Shown: piece after piece, positions 1 through 6,816 of the stretch
Layout: each line of letters opens with the position of its first letter
Position numbering within the stretch: the stretch's first letter is position 1
Source of the DNA: Chloroflexota bacterium
GTDB lineage: Bacteria > Chloroflexota > Dehalococcoidia > SM23-28-2 > RBG-16-64-32
DNA length: 7,024 nucleotides
NCBI GenBank assembly: GCA_005882715.1
Contig: VBEI01000087.1
Span: 5,871 to 12,894, forward strand
Direction of reading: 5' to 3'
Position numbers and translations under genes: made by a program
Notes under the pieces: generated by a model
What the model saw: the letters and a program-made list of their open reading frames with translations, nothing else
What the model was told of the DNA's origin: nothing
Databases searched by the model: none

Positions 1-528
1 CTCGGTGGCTGGCGCATCATCAAGATTAACACAAACGATCACTGCCAGGAGCTTCCGTGTGTGGATGGATCACCGCAGGCCGCCTGGCTTCGTTCGGACC
101 TGAACACTCATCCCGCCTTCTGCACGCTGGCGATCTGGCACGACCCGCTTTTTAGCTCAGGCCGCGTGCACGGCAGTTCTCAATTTGTGAAGCCGCTGTG
201 GAGCCTGTTGTACGCGGCGGGCGCGGATATGGTTGTGAACGGCCATGAACACAACTACGAGCGCTTCGCGCCTCAGACGCCGGACGGAGCGATGGACAAC
301 GAGACTGGCATCCGCGAGTTCGTCGTCGGAACGGGGGGCGAAAGCCACTATCGCGAATCAGACTCGCGCTTGCCCAATAGTGAAGCGGCCAACGACGACA
401 CCTTTGGAGTATTGAAGCTGACGCTCCACCCGGCCGGGTATGACTGGGAGTTCATGCCCGAGGGGCGGCACGGAAAGTTCAGCGACTCCGGCAGCGGCAC
501 ATGCCACGGCCCGCCGCCCATTCCATAG
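1..528 (+). CDS. Secreted-type metallophosphoesterase (calcineurin-like / acid or alkaline phosphatase family), C-terminal part
   Basis: The reading frame is open from base 1 to the TAG at 526-528 and enters from outside the window, leaving 175 codons of the C-terminal half. A GTG at 61 lies in the middle of conserved sequence and is not the start. Visible motifs (numbering from base 1) are QAAWL at 26-30, the ligand-bearing WHDP at 46-49, the GHEHNYER block at 81-88 with metal-ligand-type His82 and His84, and GIREFVVGTGG at 103-113. In this family these residues help hold a dinuclear metal centre that hydrolyses phosphate esters; the N-terminal ligand motifs (DxH, GDxxD, GNHE) must lie upstream. 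The C-terminus ends in a Gly/Ser/Pro-rich tail with one Cys and no membrane anchor, as in exported members of the family, though the signal peptide is not visible. The substrate cannot be assigned. The only oddity is WHDP where WHHP is usual. Confidence 0.9.
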   Translation, partial: LGGWRIIKINTNDHCQELPCVDGSPQAAWLRSDLNTHPAFCTLAIWHDPLFSSGRVHGSSQFVKPLWSLLYAAGADMVVNGHEHNYERFAPQTPDGAMDNETGIREFVVGTGGESHYRESDSRLPNSEAANDDTFGVLKLTLHPAGYDWEFMPEGRHGKFSDSGSGTCHGPPPIP

Positions 529-563
529 GAATGGACGGCGTCCGGGCGGGTTGAGGGCGCTTT

Positions 564-578
564 CCGCTAGGCTAGCGG
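564..578. terminator. Inverted repeat downstream of the phosphoesterase gene, possible transcription terminator
   Basis: CCGCTAG (564-570) is exactly complementary in inverted order to CTAGCGG (572-578), with one base between. As RNA this gives a six-base-pair stem with a three-base loop. A second, competing hairpin can form from GGGCGA (577-582) with TCGCCC (598-603), and the T-rich run TTTT at 595-598 lies inside its loop. Neither stem is followed by a clean U-tract, so intrinsic termination is uncertain. The position, 35 bases after the phosphoesterase stop, is the main reason for the call. Confidence 0.3.
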
Positions 579-627
579 GCGAGCGTTTTGCGAATTTTCG
601 CCCTTAGTCGCAGCGCTCCGCCGCCTG

Positions 628-882
628 ATGAAAACCGGAAGCGGCGTGCTATACTTTGCGCGAAATTCTTCGGGGTGGGCCTTGTTCAGGTTCTATGACG
701 ATCCTTTCCGATATTTCACTCAAATGGCCGCAGGTATAGGGATAACGGTTGGCATTGTCGGAGCGGATGCAGCGATCGAGACACGCGACTTGTTCCGTTG
801 CTTCGGGACCGCCGTATTTCTCGGGATTACGACGCCGCTGTACGTCTGGAATTTCCTTCTCGTGAAGAAGTCGAGCGGTTAG
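628..882 (+). CDS. Hypothetical small membrane protein (doubtful gene)
   Basis: This is an 84-codon frame from ATG 628 to TAG 880-882, in an otherwise gene-free stretch of 361 bases (529-889). I do not recognise the protein. It has two hydrophobic stretches, about residues 30-50 and 58-79, separated by a short charged segment, and ends in Lys-Lys-Ser-Ser-Gly, so it could be a two-helix membrane protein. Points in favour are the plausible residue make-up, including several Tyr/Phe/Trp, and the tight junction with the next gene, whose ATG follows the stop by seven bases. Points against are the lack of a Shine-Dalgarno sequence before ATG 628 or the internal ATG 724, and third-position GC of only about 60 percent by hand count. 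If it is not a gene, the stretch is leader sequence for the CoA-transferase gene, and I see nothing else convincing in it. Confidence 0.35.
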   Translation: MKTGSGVLYFARNSSGWALFRFYDDPFRYFTQMAAGIGITVGIVGADAAIETRDLFRCFGTAVFLGITTPLYVWNFLLVKKSSG

Positions 883-889
883 ACGAGCC

Positions 890-2095
890 ATGCCGGGTCC
901 GCTGGAAGGCGTCAGGGTCGTCGAGCTGGGCCTTTGGGTGGCCGGGCCGTCCGCCGCGGCAATGCTCGGTGACTGGGGGGCTAGCGTCATCAAGCTCGAG
1001 CCCCCAGGCGGAGACCCGTTTCGCGGCCTTTTCGCCTCGCTCATGGGCTCTCCCGCTTCGCTCAACCCGCCGTTCGAACTCGACAACCGCGGTAAGCGAA
1101 GCGTTGCTCTCGACCTCGAGAAGGAAGAGGCGCGTGAGATTGCGTTGCGGCTAATCGGCGACGCCGACGTTTTTGTCACTAATATGAGGCCGCGCGTCCT
1201 CCAGGACTTCGGCCTCGACTACCCCACCCTTCACGCGCGCTTCCCGCGTCTCGTTTATGGGCAGGTGACCGGCTACGGGCCGGATACAGAGTCGCGCGAC
1301 ACGGCGGCGTACGATATCGGCGCTTTCTGGTCGCAGGCCGGCGTGGGCATGTCCTTGACCGCGCCGGGCGCGGACATCCCGCAGCAGCGTGGTGGCATGG
1401 GCGATCACATGACCGGCCAGATGACGGCGGGCGCGATCTGCGCGGCGTTGTATTCCCGCGAGAGGACCGGAAAGGGTCAGCGCGTATCTGTGCCGCTCGT
1501 GCGCGTCGGCGTGTATATGGTCGGCTGGGATGCGATGCTGGCGCTGCGTTTGGGCGTTCCCGTACTCCCGTACGACCGCTACCATGCAGTCAATCCGATT
1601 ATCGACTGCTACAAGTCCGGCGATGGCCGCTGGTTCTGGCTACTGCTCCTCCAGGCGGACCGCCACTGGGGCGATCTCTGCCGTGCAATCGGCCGCCAGG
1701 ACATGATGGAGGACGAGCGCTTCAAGAATATCGAAGTAAGGCGAATCAACGCACCGGCGCTGGTCCAGGAGCTGGACAATGTGTTCGCAACGAGGTCAAT
1801 GGCCGAGTGGGCCGAGAAGTTCGCCGCGAACGATGTCTGGTGGGCGCCCGTAAACTCCGTGAATGAGGTCGTGCAGGACCCAGTGGTCCACGCCGCGGGA
1901 GCTTTTGTAGACGTGCCCGGCCCTGATGGAGGCGCGCAAAAGGCGGTGGCCACGCCGGCCGACTTCTCGGGCACTCCCTGGCAGCCGCGGGGCGTGCCGC
2001 CGGAGCTCGGCCAGCACACCGAGGAAGTGCTGCTGGAGCTCGGCTACGACTGGGACGGGATTATCGCCCTAAAGGAGCGAGGCGCGATTCCCTAG
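890..2095 (+). CDS. CaiB/BaiF family (family III) CoA-transferase
   Basis: The 401-residue protein is the usual length for family III CoA-transferases, which move CoA from an acyl-CoA to a carboxylic acid through an aspartyl-CoA thioester; they work as interlocked dimers in the cytoplasm. The N-terminus PLEGVRVVELG, followed by GDWGASVIKLEPPGGD (27-42), is the classic CoA-binding start of the family. LDNRGKRSVALDL (64-76) and the DVFVTNMRP block (93-101) follow. Asp172, within GGMGDHMTG (168-176), aligns with the catalytic Asp of formyl-CoA transferase. The ALYSRERTGKGQRVSVPL segment (186-203) and the C-terminal GQHTEEVLLELGY also fit. The start at ATG 890 matches the family's N-terminus, though its Shine-Dalgarno sequence is weak. 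Translation ends in tandem in-frame stops (TAG TAG, 2093-2098). Substrates cannot be predicted: carnitine, bile acid, oxalate, succinate/benzylsuccinate and racemase (alpha-methylacyl-CoA) branches share these motifs, and no pathway partner is adjacent. Confidence 0.93.
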   Translation: MPGPLEGVRVVELGLWVAGPSAAAMLGDWGASVIKLEPPGGDPFRGLFASLMGSPASLNPPFELDNRGKRSVALDLEKEEAREIALRLIGDADVFVTNMRPRVLQDFGLDYPTLHARFPRLVYGQVTGYGPDTESRDTAAYDIGAFWSQAGVGMSLTAPGADIPQQRGGMGDHMTGQMTAGAICAALYSRERTGKGQRVSVPLVRVGVYMVGWDAMLALRLGVPVLPYDRYHAVNPIIDCYKSGDGRWFWLLLLQADRHWGDLCRAIGRQDMMEDERFKNIEVRRINAPALVQELDNVFATRSMAEWAEKFAANDVWWAPVNSVNEVVQDPVVHAAGAFVDVPGPDGGAQKAVATPADFSGTPWQPRGVPPELGQHTEEVLLELGYDWDGIIALKERGAIP

Positions 2096-2105
2096 TAGCC
2101 GGACG

Positions 2106-2579
2106 TCACTTCTGCCCGAAGCGGGCAAGCTCGCGATCCAAATCCAGTGGCATCACGACGCCGCGGCGTTCATACTCACCCCACTGGTCGCGCGGGACCA
2201 GCCACATCACCTCGAATTCGATGCCGTCGGGGTCTTTGCCGTAGAGCGATTTCGTCGCTCCGTGGTCGCTCATTCCGGTGAGGGCATCGAGTTCCGCGAG
2301 CATCGAAGCGGCTGCCGCCAGGTCTTCGATGGAAGGCACCTCCCAGGCGAGGTGGTAGAGGCCGACAGCGCCCCGCGTGGGCTTCGGAGCGGCGGCGCCG
2401 ACGCCAAATAGCGCCAGATCGTGGTGGTTGCTTGAGCCGGCCGCCCGGAAGAACGCCATCGGCCCCTCACGCCCAATCTCGTCGAAGCCAAACGCGCGCG
2501 TATAGAAGTCAGCCGAGCGCTCGATATCGCTGACATAGAGCACGGCGTGGTTCAGGCGCGTGACGGGGACAGCGGGCAT
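2106..2579 (-). CDS. VOC-family metalloenzyme (glyoxalase / extradiol dioxygenase-like)
   Basis: The 157-residue protein has two beta-alpha-beta-beta-beta modules, about residues 7-58 and 72-127, matching the vicinal oxygen chelate fold. The three expected metal ligands are in place: His11 in LNHAVLYVSD, His76 in LYHLAWEV and Glu123 in DPDGIEFEV. The DHGATKSLYGKDPDG stretch (105-119) resembles the DHG..S..Y..DPDG motif of CatE/extradiol dioxygenase-like members. Tyr113 lies ten residues before the Glu ligand, the spacing I recall for the active-site Tyr of extradiol ring-cleaving enzymes. A tail of about 30 residues rich in Arg, Glu and Asp follows the fold. A dioxygenase, glyoxalase, isomerase or resistance role are all possible from sequence alone. 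The gene is convergent with the CoA-transferase gene (10 bases apart) and follows the permease gene on the same strand after 68 bases. It could therefore be read through from the exporter operon or have its own promoter; only a weak AGAGAC-type ribosome site precedes ATG 2579. Confidence 0.88.
   Translation of the reverse strand: MPAVPVTRLNHAVLYVSDIERSADFYTRAFGFDEIGREGPMAFFRAAGSSNHHDLALFGVGAAAPKPTRGAVGLYHLAWEVPSIEDLAAAASMLAELDALTGMSDHGATKSLYGKDPDGIEFEVMWLVPRDQWGEYERRGVVMPLDLDRELARFGQK
2113..2127. terminator. GC-rich hairpin at the convergent CoA-transferase / VOC junction
   Basis: TGCCCG (2113-2118) pairs perfectly with CGGGCA (2122-2127) around a three-base loop. The hairpin begins 18 bases after the CoA-transferase stop and lies within the last codons of the VOC gene. 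Because the two genes converge with only 10 bases between them, it is the best structural candidate for ending either transcript. No U-tract follows on either strand, so it may only pause polymerase or protect a 3' end. Confidence 0.35.
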
Positions 2580-2602
2580 GTCGTCTCTATTCTAGCGCGG
2601 CC

Positions 2603-2629
2603 GGCGGGGCAGGCACTGAAGGCCCCGCC
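2603..2629. repeat. GC-rich inverted repeat between the permease and VOC genes, possible terminator or dispersed palindromic element
   Basis: GGCGGGGC (2603-2610) is perfectly complementary to GCCCCGCC (2622-2629), with an 11-base loop that includes GGCACTGA. It fills most of the 68-base gap between the permease stop (2648) and the VOC start (2579). No T-run follows on the minus strand. The C/G-only arms with a short degenerate loop and a flanking CCTACCGAC resemble the dispersed intergenic palindromes common in high-GC environmental genomes, but only one copy is in this window. It may attenuate read-through from the exporter operon into the VOC gene. Confidence 0.45.
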
Positions 2630-2647
2630 CCTACCGACATCCGGGAG

Positions 2648-5600
2648 TCATTCGTAGCGTAGCGCCTCGGCGGTCGGAATGCTGGCGGCCTGACGGGCAG
2701 GGATGAAGGTCATCAGCAGCGAAGCCAAGTACGTGAAGACGCCGAAAAAGACGAGCTGGAGCCAGGGGACGGCGTAGCCGTTCTTGTTCGTCGGAAAGTC
2801 GGGCGCCGAAAGCAAGAAGTACGAAAGCCAGATCGCGAGCAACATGCCAGAGACGATAGCGAGCAAGGTTACGAACGACGACTCAAAGAGAAAGCTAAGG
2901 GCCACGGTGCTGCGCTTATAGCCGATCGCGCGCAACATGCCGATCTGCTGACGGCGCTCCACTACCATTCGGAAGGCGATCACACCGACGGCAGCGATTC
3001 CGACGAGAAGTCCGAGGCTCATGAACCCTTGCATTAAGTAGAAGAAGTTGCGCGACAGAGCCTGGTCCTCGTCCACCTTGGCCTTGATTGAATCGGACTG
3101 GACACCGGCCGTCAGCAGGGTCGACTCGATGTCTTTAGCAACGTCTTTCGATTTGCTCGGGTCCTTCAGGCCGATGAAGTGGTTGGAAAGCGCTGGTTCG
3201 CCAAAGACCTCCCTAAAGCTTGAATCCGGAATGTAGAGTCCAGCAAATGTTGTACTGGCGCCCAGGCTTGTAACACCGATAACTTGCACCTGCTTGCTCT
3301 TTCTTGACAGCGGAGCGTGGATTTGGAGGGTAATCGGATCGAACGTCTTGTCATTCTCGTTGATCCCGGAAACCTTGAAATCGTAGGACGAGTCGTTGAA
3401 GCCGCCCCGGCGGACCGCGAACGAGTCGATGACAGCGACATCCTTGCCGGCAAGAAGCTCCTGCCAGACTGCGTGGTCGGTCTCGTAACCGCGGGCACGG
3501 TGATCGAGCGGGATCGAGCTGTTCTCGAGAAAGCCCTTATCGGCGCCGACCACAGGGTAATCTTCGAATTTGCCGTTGAGATCCTGGCGGACCTCGGTTG
3601 ACGACGCACCCCCACCCAAACTTACGCGGCCCTCGGTGCGGAACTGCTCGGGGGTCGAGGAGCCGCCGCTGCGCAGAGCGCCGTCAAGGTCGGCGATATG
3701 GTTGTTGGCGTTCTCCTCGACTCGTACGTCCCAGCCGCCGCGCGATTCGTCGGAAAGGAACAGGCGGTCGAAGTTGAAGTTCATCGTGGACATCATCGTC
3801 AGCGAGAAGACGACCAGCGAGATCATCGCCAGGGTCATTCCGGTGCGGAAGCGGTTCTCGAGAGGGTAAGCGACAGCCGTCTTGACTGCTGGGAGAATCG
3901 TCCCGAAAGCGCCGCCGATGCGCGTGACCAAGGCGAGGATGATGTCCGAGTTGTAGATCAAGACGTACGTGGCGGCCGTGACCATCGCGACGCCGCTCAA
4001 GAAGAACATCTCGATGTCACCGCTTAGCGTGCCGAAAAGGAATTCGAGGCGTCCGCCCGCGGTCAGTCCCCAGAGAGCGATAAGAAAGATGCCTACGGCG
4101 GTGTAGACGGGTCGGTCGGGAAGCTTAAACACCGTGAGCAGCCGCGCGAAACCCGCCCCCATAAGCGAGAATCCGAGAGCGAAGGGAAATGCCTTATCGG
4201 ACGAAAGGCCCAACAGGAAGAACATTGTCCCGAACAGCAAGCCAAAGCCGGACAGTATCCAGGCGGAAGGCAGACCGAGGCCTCCCCGCAGAATTATCCA
4301 GAGCCCGATAGGTGTAAGCGGCGGGATTAGTAGGAAGGGGAGCACCGCATGCAGCAGCCAGCCCCACGTTGCCCCAAAGCCACGGTTAAAGAACAGCCAT
4401 GAGCCAAGGTACCCGTACCCAAAGATCGAAAGCAGAACCCAGGGCCAAGACCGAGGGATCCCACCGCGCTTCAGTATGATCAGGAGCAAACCCAAGAAGG
4501 GTACTAATGAAACCGCGAGTCCTAAACCAACCACGCCCCAGTTGGTTTTAGGGCGCTGTTGTGATCGCTTGTCCTCGGCCGTCCCGCGAATGGCCGCCAC
4601 GATATTCAAATTCGAGATACGGAACGAGGCGAAGGTGACGGTGACAAATGTCAGGATGACGCCGAGGCTGTATGCGATGAGAAGAGACCTCGGCGTGAAG
4701 TGTGGCTCGATCGTGACGCCGAAGTCGCTTGAGGCAAAGATCGAGCTCATTATGTAAGCCATTCCGAAAGAGACAAGGATGCCGAGGCCCGCGCCGACCA
4801 TCGCCGAGAGGATGTTGTAGGCAGTCCCTTCCGAGAGGAACATCTGAACCAGATGCCCCCGTTTCATCCCGACGGCGCGCGCCATGCCCATCTCCGACTT
4901 CCGCTCGGCGGCAAGCATCACGAAGATCATGATGATCAGGAGCACGCCGGCGCCGATCGAGAAGAGGCCGAGGATCATGAAGAACGTGGCCATGAAGTTC
5001 CCTATCTGCTCTGCCGTGCGGATTCCGTCATCTTTGGAGTCACCGAGGCCAAGGCGCAGGTTATTGTTCTGAATCACGCCGCGAAGGTCGTTCTCGACAG
5101 AGTCCGTGAGCGCAACACTGTCACGAACACCGCCGCGGTTGGAGATCGCGATGAAGCTGACGCGCTCGTGCCCAAACAGCTTCTGCAGGGTGTCGAGGCG
5201 GGTGACGATGCCCTCCTTGTGTTGGTCGTTCGCCACCCCAGTCAAAACGCGGTCCTTGACGATATCGAGGATCTTGAATTCGTGCTGCTCGTTGTTCACC
5301 CAGAACTGCACGGTGTCGCCGGGCCTGGTCCCCAGCTTATCGGCCGCTTTTTCGTTCATGTAGGCCTCGTTTGGGCCGAGCGAAGCGATGTCCAGAACGT
5401 GGCCGTCCTTGGCCGAGATTACATCGGGGAAGCCGTCGAGAGCGCTGGTATCGAGCCCCGTTAGCTCGACGTATGGCTCGCTGAGACGGCTCGTAGGATT
5501 GAGCACTGGCGCCGGTTCGAAGAGAACGCCCATCGAGCCGTCGATATTCGGGTCGTTCGCGGTCTTGATCGCTTGTTGAAAGTCGCGGTACTGGTCGGCT

Positions 5601-5944
5601 TCGACGTCGAGCCCGCTATCGCCGAGGGAAGAGGCGTCTTTCTGGAGATTGCCGGGCTGGATCGTCTCATCAACATGGCCCAGCGTCTCGTACGCCAGCT
5701 TGCTAATGCTGTAGTCCACGGTGTCGCCGGTCGATAGCGCCGCAGAAATTATCAGCGTGCTCAGCATAAGGCCGATCACAATCAGCAACGTCTGCGCCAT
5801 TCGGCGCGGCATGTTTCGTAGTCCCATCAGGAACAGGATCCGATTGCGCAAAACGACGTAGGCTACGGTCGACAGGCAGACAGCGAGAACCGCCAAGAGT
5901 ACGATCATGATAGTGGTCATAGATAGCCCGAAGAATTCGTCCAT
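2648..5944 (-). CDS. Large FtsX/MacB-like ABC transporter permease with two FtsX modules
   Basis: This is a 1098-residue membrane subunit of a MacB/LolCDE-type (type VII) ABC transporter, which uses ATP-driven mechanical movement to extrude or extract lipids, peptides or drugs. In order it has a membrane helix at about 13-31; RNMPRRMAQT (43-52) with a helix at 51-71; a first extracytoplasmic MacB-like domain (about 72-315); and a first FtsX module with helices at about 318-346, 378-399 and 421-442, including the cytoplasmic coupling motif ERKSEMGMARAVGMKR (347-362). An unusual hydrophobic block of several helices follows (about 470-690). Then come a helix at 702-722, a second extracytoplasmic domain (723-965) and a second FtsX module with helices at about 968-992, 1018-1045 and 1061-1083, including ERRQQIGMLRAIGYKR (996-1011). 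The C-terminus, PARQAASIPTAEALRYE, is typical of FtsX-like permeases. ATG 5944 is preferred over the upstream TTG at 5995, which would lie inside the ATPase gene, because AGGAGAGG sits just before it. A single polypeptide carries both permease halves, so one copy plus two ATPases could form the full transporter. The substrate is unknown. Confidence 0.93.
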   Translation of the reverse strand: MDEFFGLSMTTIMIVLLAVLAVCLSTVAYVVLRNRILFLMGLRNMPRRMAQTLLIVIGLMLSTLIISAALSTGDTVDYSISKLAYETLGHVDETIQPGNLQKDASSLGDSGLDVEADQYRDFQQAIKTANDPNIDGSMGVLFEPAPVLNPTSRLSEPYVELTGLDTSALDGFPDVISAKDGHVLDIASLGPNEAYMNEKAADKLGTRPGDTVQFWVNNEQHEFKILDIVKDRVLTGVANDQHKEGIVTRLDTLQKLFGHERVSFIAISNRGGVRDSVALTDSVENDLRGVIQNNNLRLGLGDSKDDGIRTAEQIGNFMATFFMILGLFSIGAGVLLIIMIFVMLAAERKSEMGMARAVGMKRGHLVQMFLSEGTAYNILSAMVGAGLGILVSFGMAYIMSSIFASSDFGVTIEPHFTPRSLLIAYSLGVILTFVTVTFASFRISNLNIVAAIRGTAEDKRSQQRPKTNWGVVGLGLAVSLVPFLGLLLIILKRGGIPRSWPWVLLSIFGYGYLGSWLFFNRGFGATWGWLLHAVLPFLLIPPLTPIGLWIILRGGLGLPSAWILSGFGLLFGTMFFLLGLSSDKAFPFALGFSLMGAGFARLLTVFKLPDRPVYTAVGIFLIALWGLTAGGRLEFLFGTLSGDIEMFFLSGVAMVTAATYVLIYNSDIILALVTRIGGAFGTILPAVKTAVAYPLENRFRTGMTLAMISLVVFSLTMMSTMNFNFDRLFLSDESRGGWDVRVEENANNHIADLDGALRSGGSSTPEQFRTEGRVSLGGGASSTEVRQDLNGKFEDYPVVGADKGFLENSSIPLDHRARGYETDHAVWQELLAGKDVAVIDSFAVRRGGFNDSSYDFKVSGINENDKTFDPITLQIHAPLSRKSKQVQVIGVTSLGASTTFAGLYIPDSSFREVFGEPALSNHFIGLKDPSKSKDVAKDIESTLLTAGVQSDSIKAKVDEDQALSRNFFYLMQGFMSLGLLVGIAAVGVIAFRMVVERRQQIGMLRAIGYKRSTVALSFLFESSFVTLLAIVSGMLLAIWLSYFLLSAPDFPTNKNGYAVPWLQLVFFGVFTYLASLLMTFIPARQAASIPTAEALRYE

Positions 5945-5949
5945 GACTG

Positions 5950-5957
5950 CCTCTCCT
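5950..5957 (-). promoter_or_regulatory. Strong Shine-Dalgarno sequence of the permease gene, overlapping the ATPase stop codon
   Basis: On the minus strand the sequence reads TAGGAGAGGCAGTCATG. The TAG is the ATPase stop (5958-5956), AGGAGAGG is the ribosome site, and five bases separate it from ATG 5944. The overlap fixes the permease start and implies translational coupling of the two subunits. Confidence 0.85.
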
Positions 5958-6756
5958 AGACCGCTTCGGTCTCGGGCTGCGCCACCGGCGCCCAAATGCC
6001 GGCCTTGGCGTCCACGATCTGCTGATCGCTGGTGATTTGGCCGTCCTGCATGCGAATGATGCGCCGCGTTCGCTGGGCGATGCCCTGGTCGTGTGTGACG
6101 AGCACGAATGTTTGCTTGTGCGCCTCGTTCAGCTCCAGTAGGAGCTGCATGATCTCAGCGGCGTTCGTGCTGTCGAGGTCCCCCGTCGGTTCGTCGCCCC
6201 ACACGATGGTCGGCTCGTTGACGAGCGCCCGAGCTATTGTGACGCGCTGGCGCTGGCCGCCCGAGAGTTCGGCGGGCTTGTGTGTTGCCCACGGGACGAG
6301 ATGCACGATATCGAGCGCATCCATCGCCCTATGCCGGGCCTCTTTCGCGGAAACACCGGAGACGACCAAAGGAAGCTCCACGTTCTCCACCGCCGAGAGG
6401 ACTGGAAGCAGGTTGTAGAACTGGAAAACGAAGCCCATCCTGCGGGCCCGATGCTCGGTTTTCTTGTCGTCGGACATAGTGCTCAGGTCAACACCCTCGA
6501 CTGAGATGCGGCCGCTGTCGATCACGTCGAGTCCAGACAGACAATTGAGAAGCGTGGTCTTGCCGCAGCCGGACGGCCCCATGATGGCGACCATTTCGCC
6601 GCGGTTAATCGTGAGGTCGACCCCGCGCAGAGCCTCGACCTGCAGCCGTCCGGTGTCGTAAGTTTTGACGACATCGCGGGCTTCGATGATTACGTCAGAG
6701 CCGGCGGGACGCACGTTGTCCACGATAGCAGTAGCAGTTGGGCGGACGATAGTCAT
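5956..6756 (-). CDS. ABC transporter ATP-binding protein (MacB/LolD-type ATPase)
   Basis: The 266-residue cytoplasmic ATPase has all motifs of a functional ABC nucleotide-binding domain: Walker A GPSGCGKT (60-67), Q-loop Gln112 in FVFQFYNLLP, signature LSGGQRQR (164-171), Walker B IVWGDE (184-189) with catalytic Glu189, D-loop GDLDS (192-196) and switch His222 in VTHD. The ALRGVDLTINRGEMVAIMGPSG start and the FQFYNLLPVLSAVENVELPL stretch are characteristic of the LolD/MacB subfamily that powers FtsX-type permeases. It is longer than the usual roughly 220-230 residues, with an N-terminal extension of about 20 residues before the first beta strand and a C-terminal tail of about 20 ending in an acidic ETEAV. 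ATG 6756 is supported by a strong ribosome site. The permease gene follows after 11 bases, so the two form an operon and presumably one exporter. Confidence 0.96.
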   Translation of the reverse strand: MTIVRPTATAIVDNVRPAGSDVIIEARDVVKTYDTGRLQVEALRGVDLTINRGEMVAIMGPSGCGKTTLLNCLSGLDVIDSGRISVEGVDLSTMSDDKKTEHRARRMGFVFQFYNLLPVLSAVENVELPLVVSGVSAKEARHRAMDALDIVHLVPWATHKPAELSGGQRQRVTIARALVNEPTIVWGDEPTGDLDSTNAAEIMQLLLELNEAHKQTFVLVTHDQGIAQRTRRIIRMQDGQITSDQQIVDAKAGIWAPVAQPETEAV

Positions 6757-6761
6757 AGTGG

Positions 6762-6769
6762 CTCCCTCC
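6762..6769 (-). promoter_or_regulatory. Shine-Dalgarno sequence of the ATPase gene
   Basis: The minus strand reads GGAGGGAG followed by five bases and ATG 6756. The match to the anti-Shine-Dalgarno sequence is strong, the spacing is normal, and it fixes this start over any internal one. Confidence 0.8.
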
Positions 6770-6816
6770 GAATAACGGCCTCAAGAGCTAGAGTAGTTGT
6801 CGCGCTCCGCGGCAGA

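Noticed and set aside
522..543. Small inverted repeats TCCAT/ATGGA and GGAC/GTCC at the phosphoesterase stop codon
   Set aside because: Arms of four to five bases in GC-rich sequence are expected by chance and no U-tract follows.
650..655. TATACT as a -10 box for the CoA-transferase gene
   Set aside because: No acceptable -35 box lies 16-18 bases upstream; the bases there (GATGAA) do not fit TTGACA.
649..1179. Minus-strand frame of 176 codons across the start of the CoA-transferase gene
   Set aside because: It is antisense to a clear family III CoA-transferase, its Ser/Arg/Pro-rich product matches nothing I know, and it has no ribosome site. It is a GC-rich shadow frame.
4134..4757. Plus-strand frame of 207 codons inside the permease gene
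   Set aside because: It is antisense to the membrane block of the permease and its product is a low-complexity Pro/Arg/Lys/Ser-rich sequence, typical of the complement of a hydrophobic gene.
4853..5464. Plus-strand frame of 203 codons inside the permease gene
   Set aside because: It is antisense to the first extracytoplasmic domain and FtsX module. The His/Asp/Val-rich product has no recognisable domain.
5945..5995. TTG at 5995 as the permease start
   Set aside because: It would overlap the ATPase gene by 40 bases, adds a non-conserved Gly/Arg-rich leader, and ignores the strong AGGAGAGG site before ATG 5944.
2648..6756. Assignment as MacAB or LolCDE
   Set aside because: No MacA adaptor or lipoprotein-sorting partner is present. 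The permease is a separate, duplicated 1098-residue protein rather than MacB's fused ATPase-permease or the LolC/LolE pair, so only the broader family is justified.
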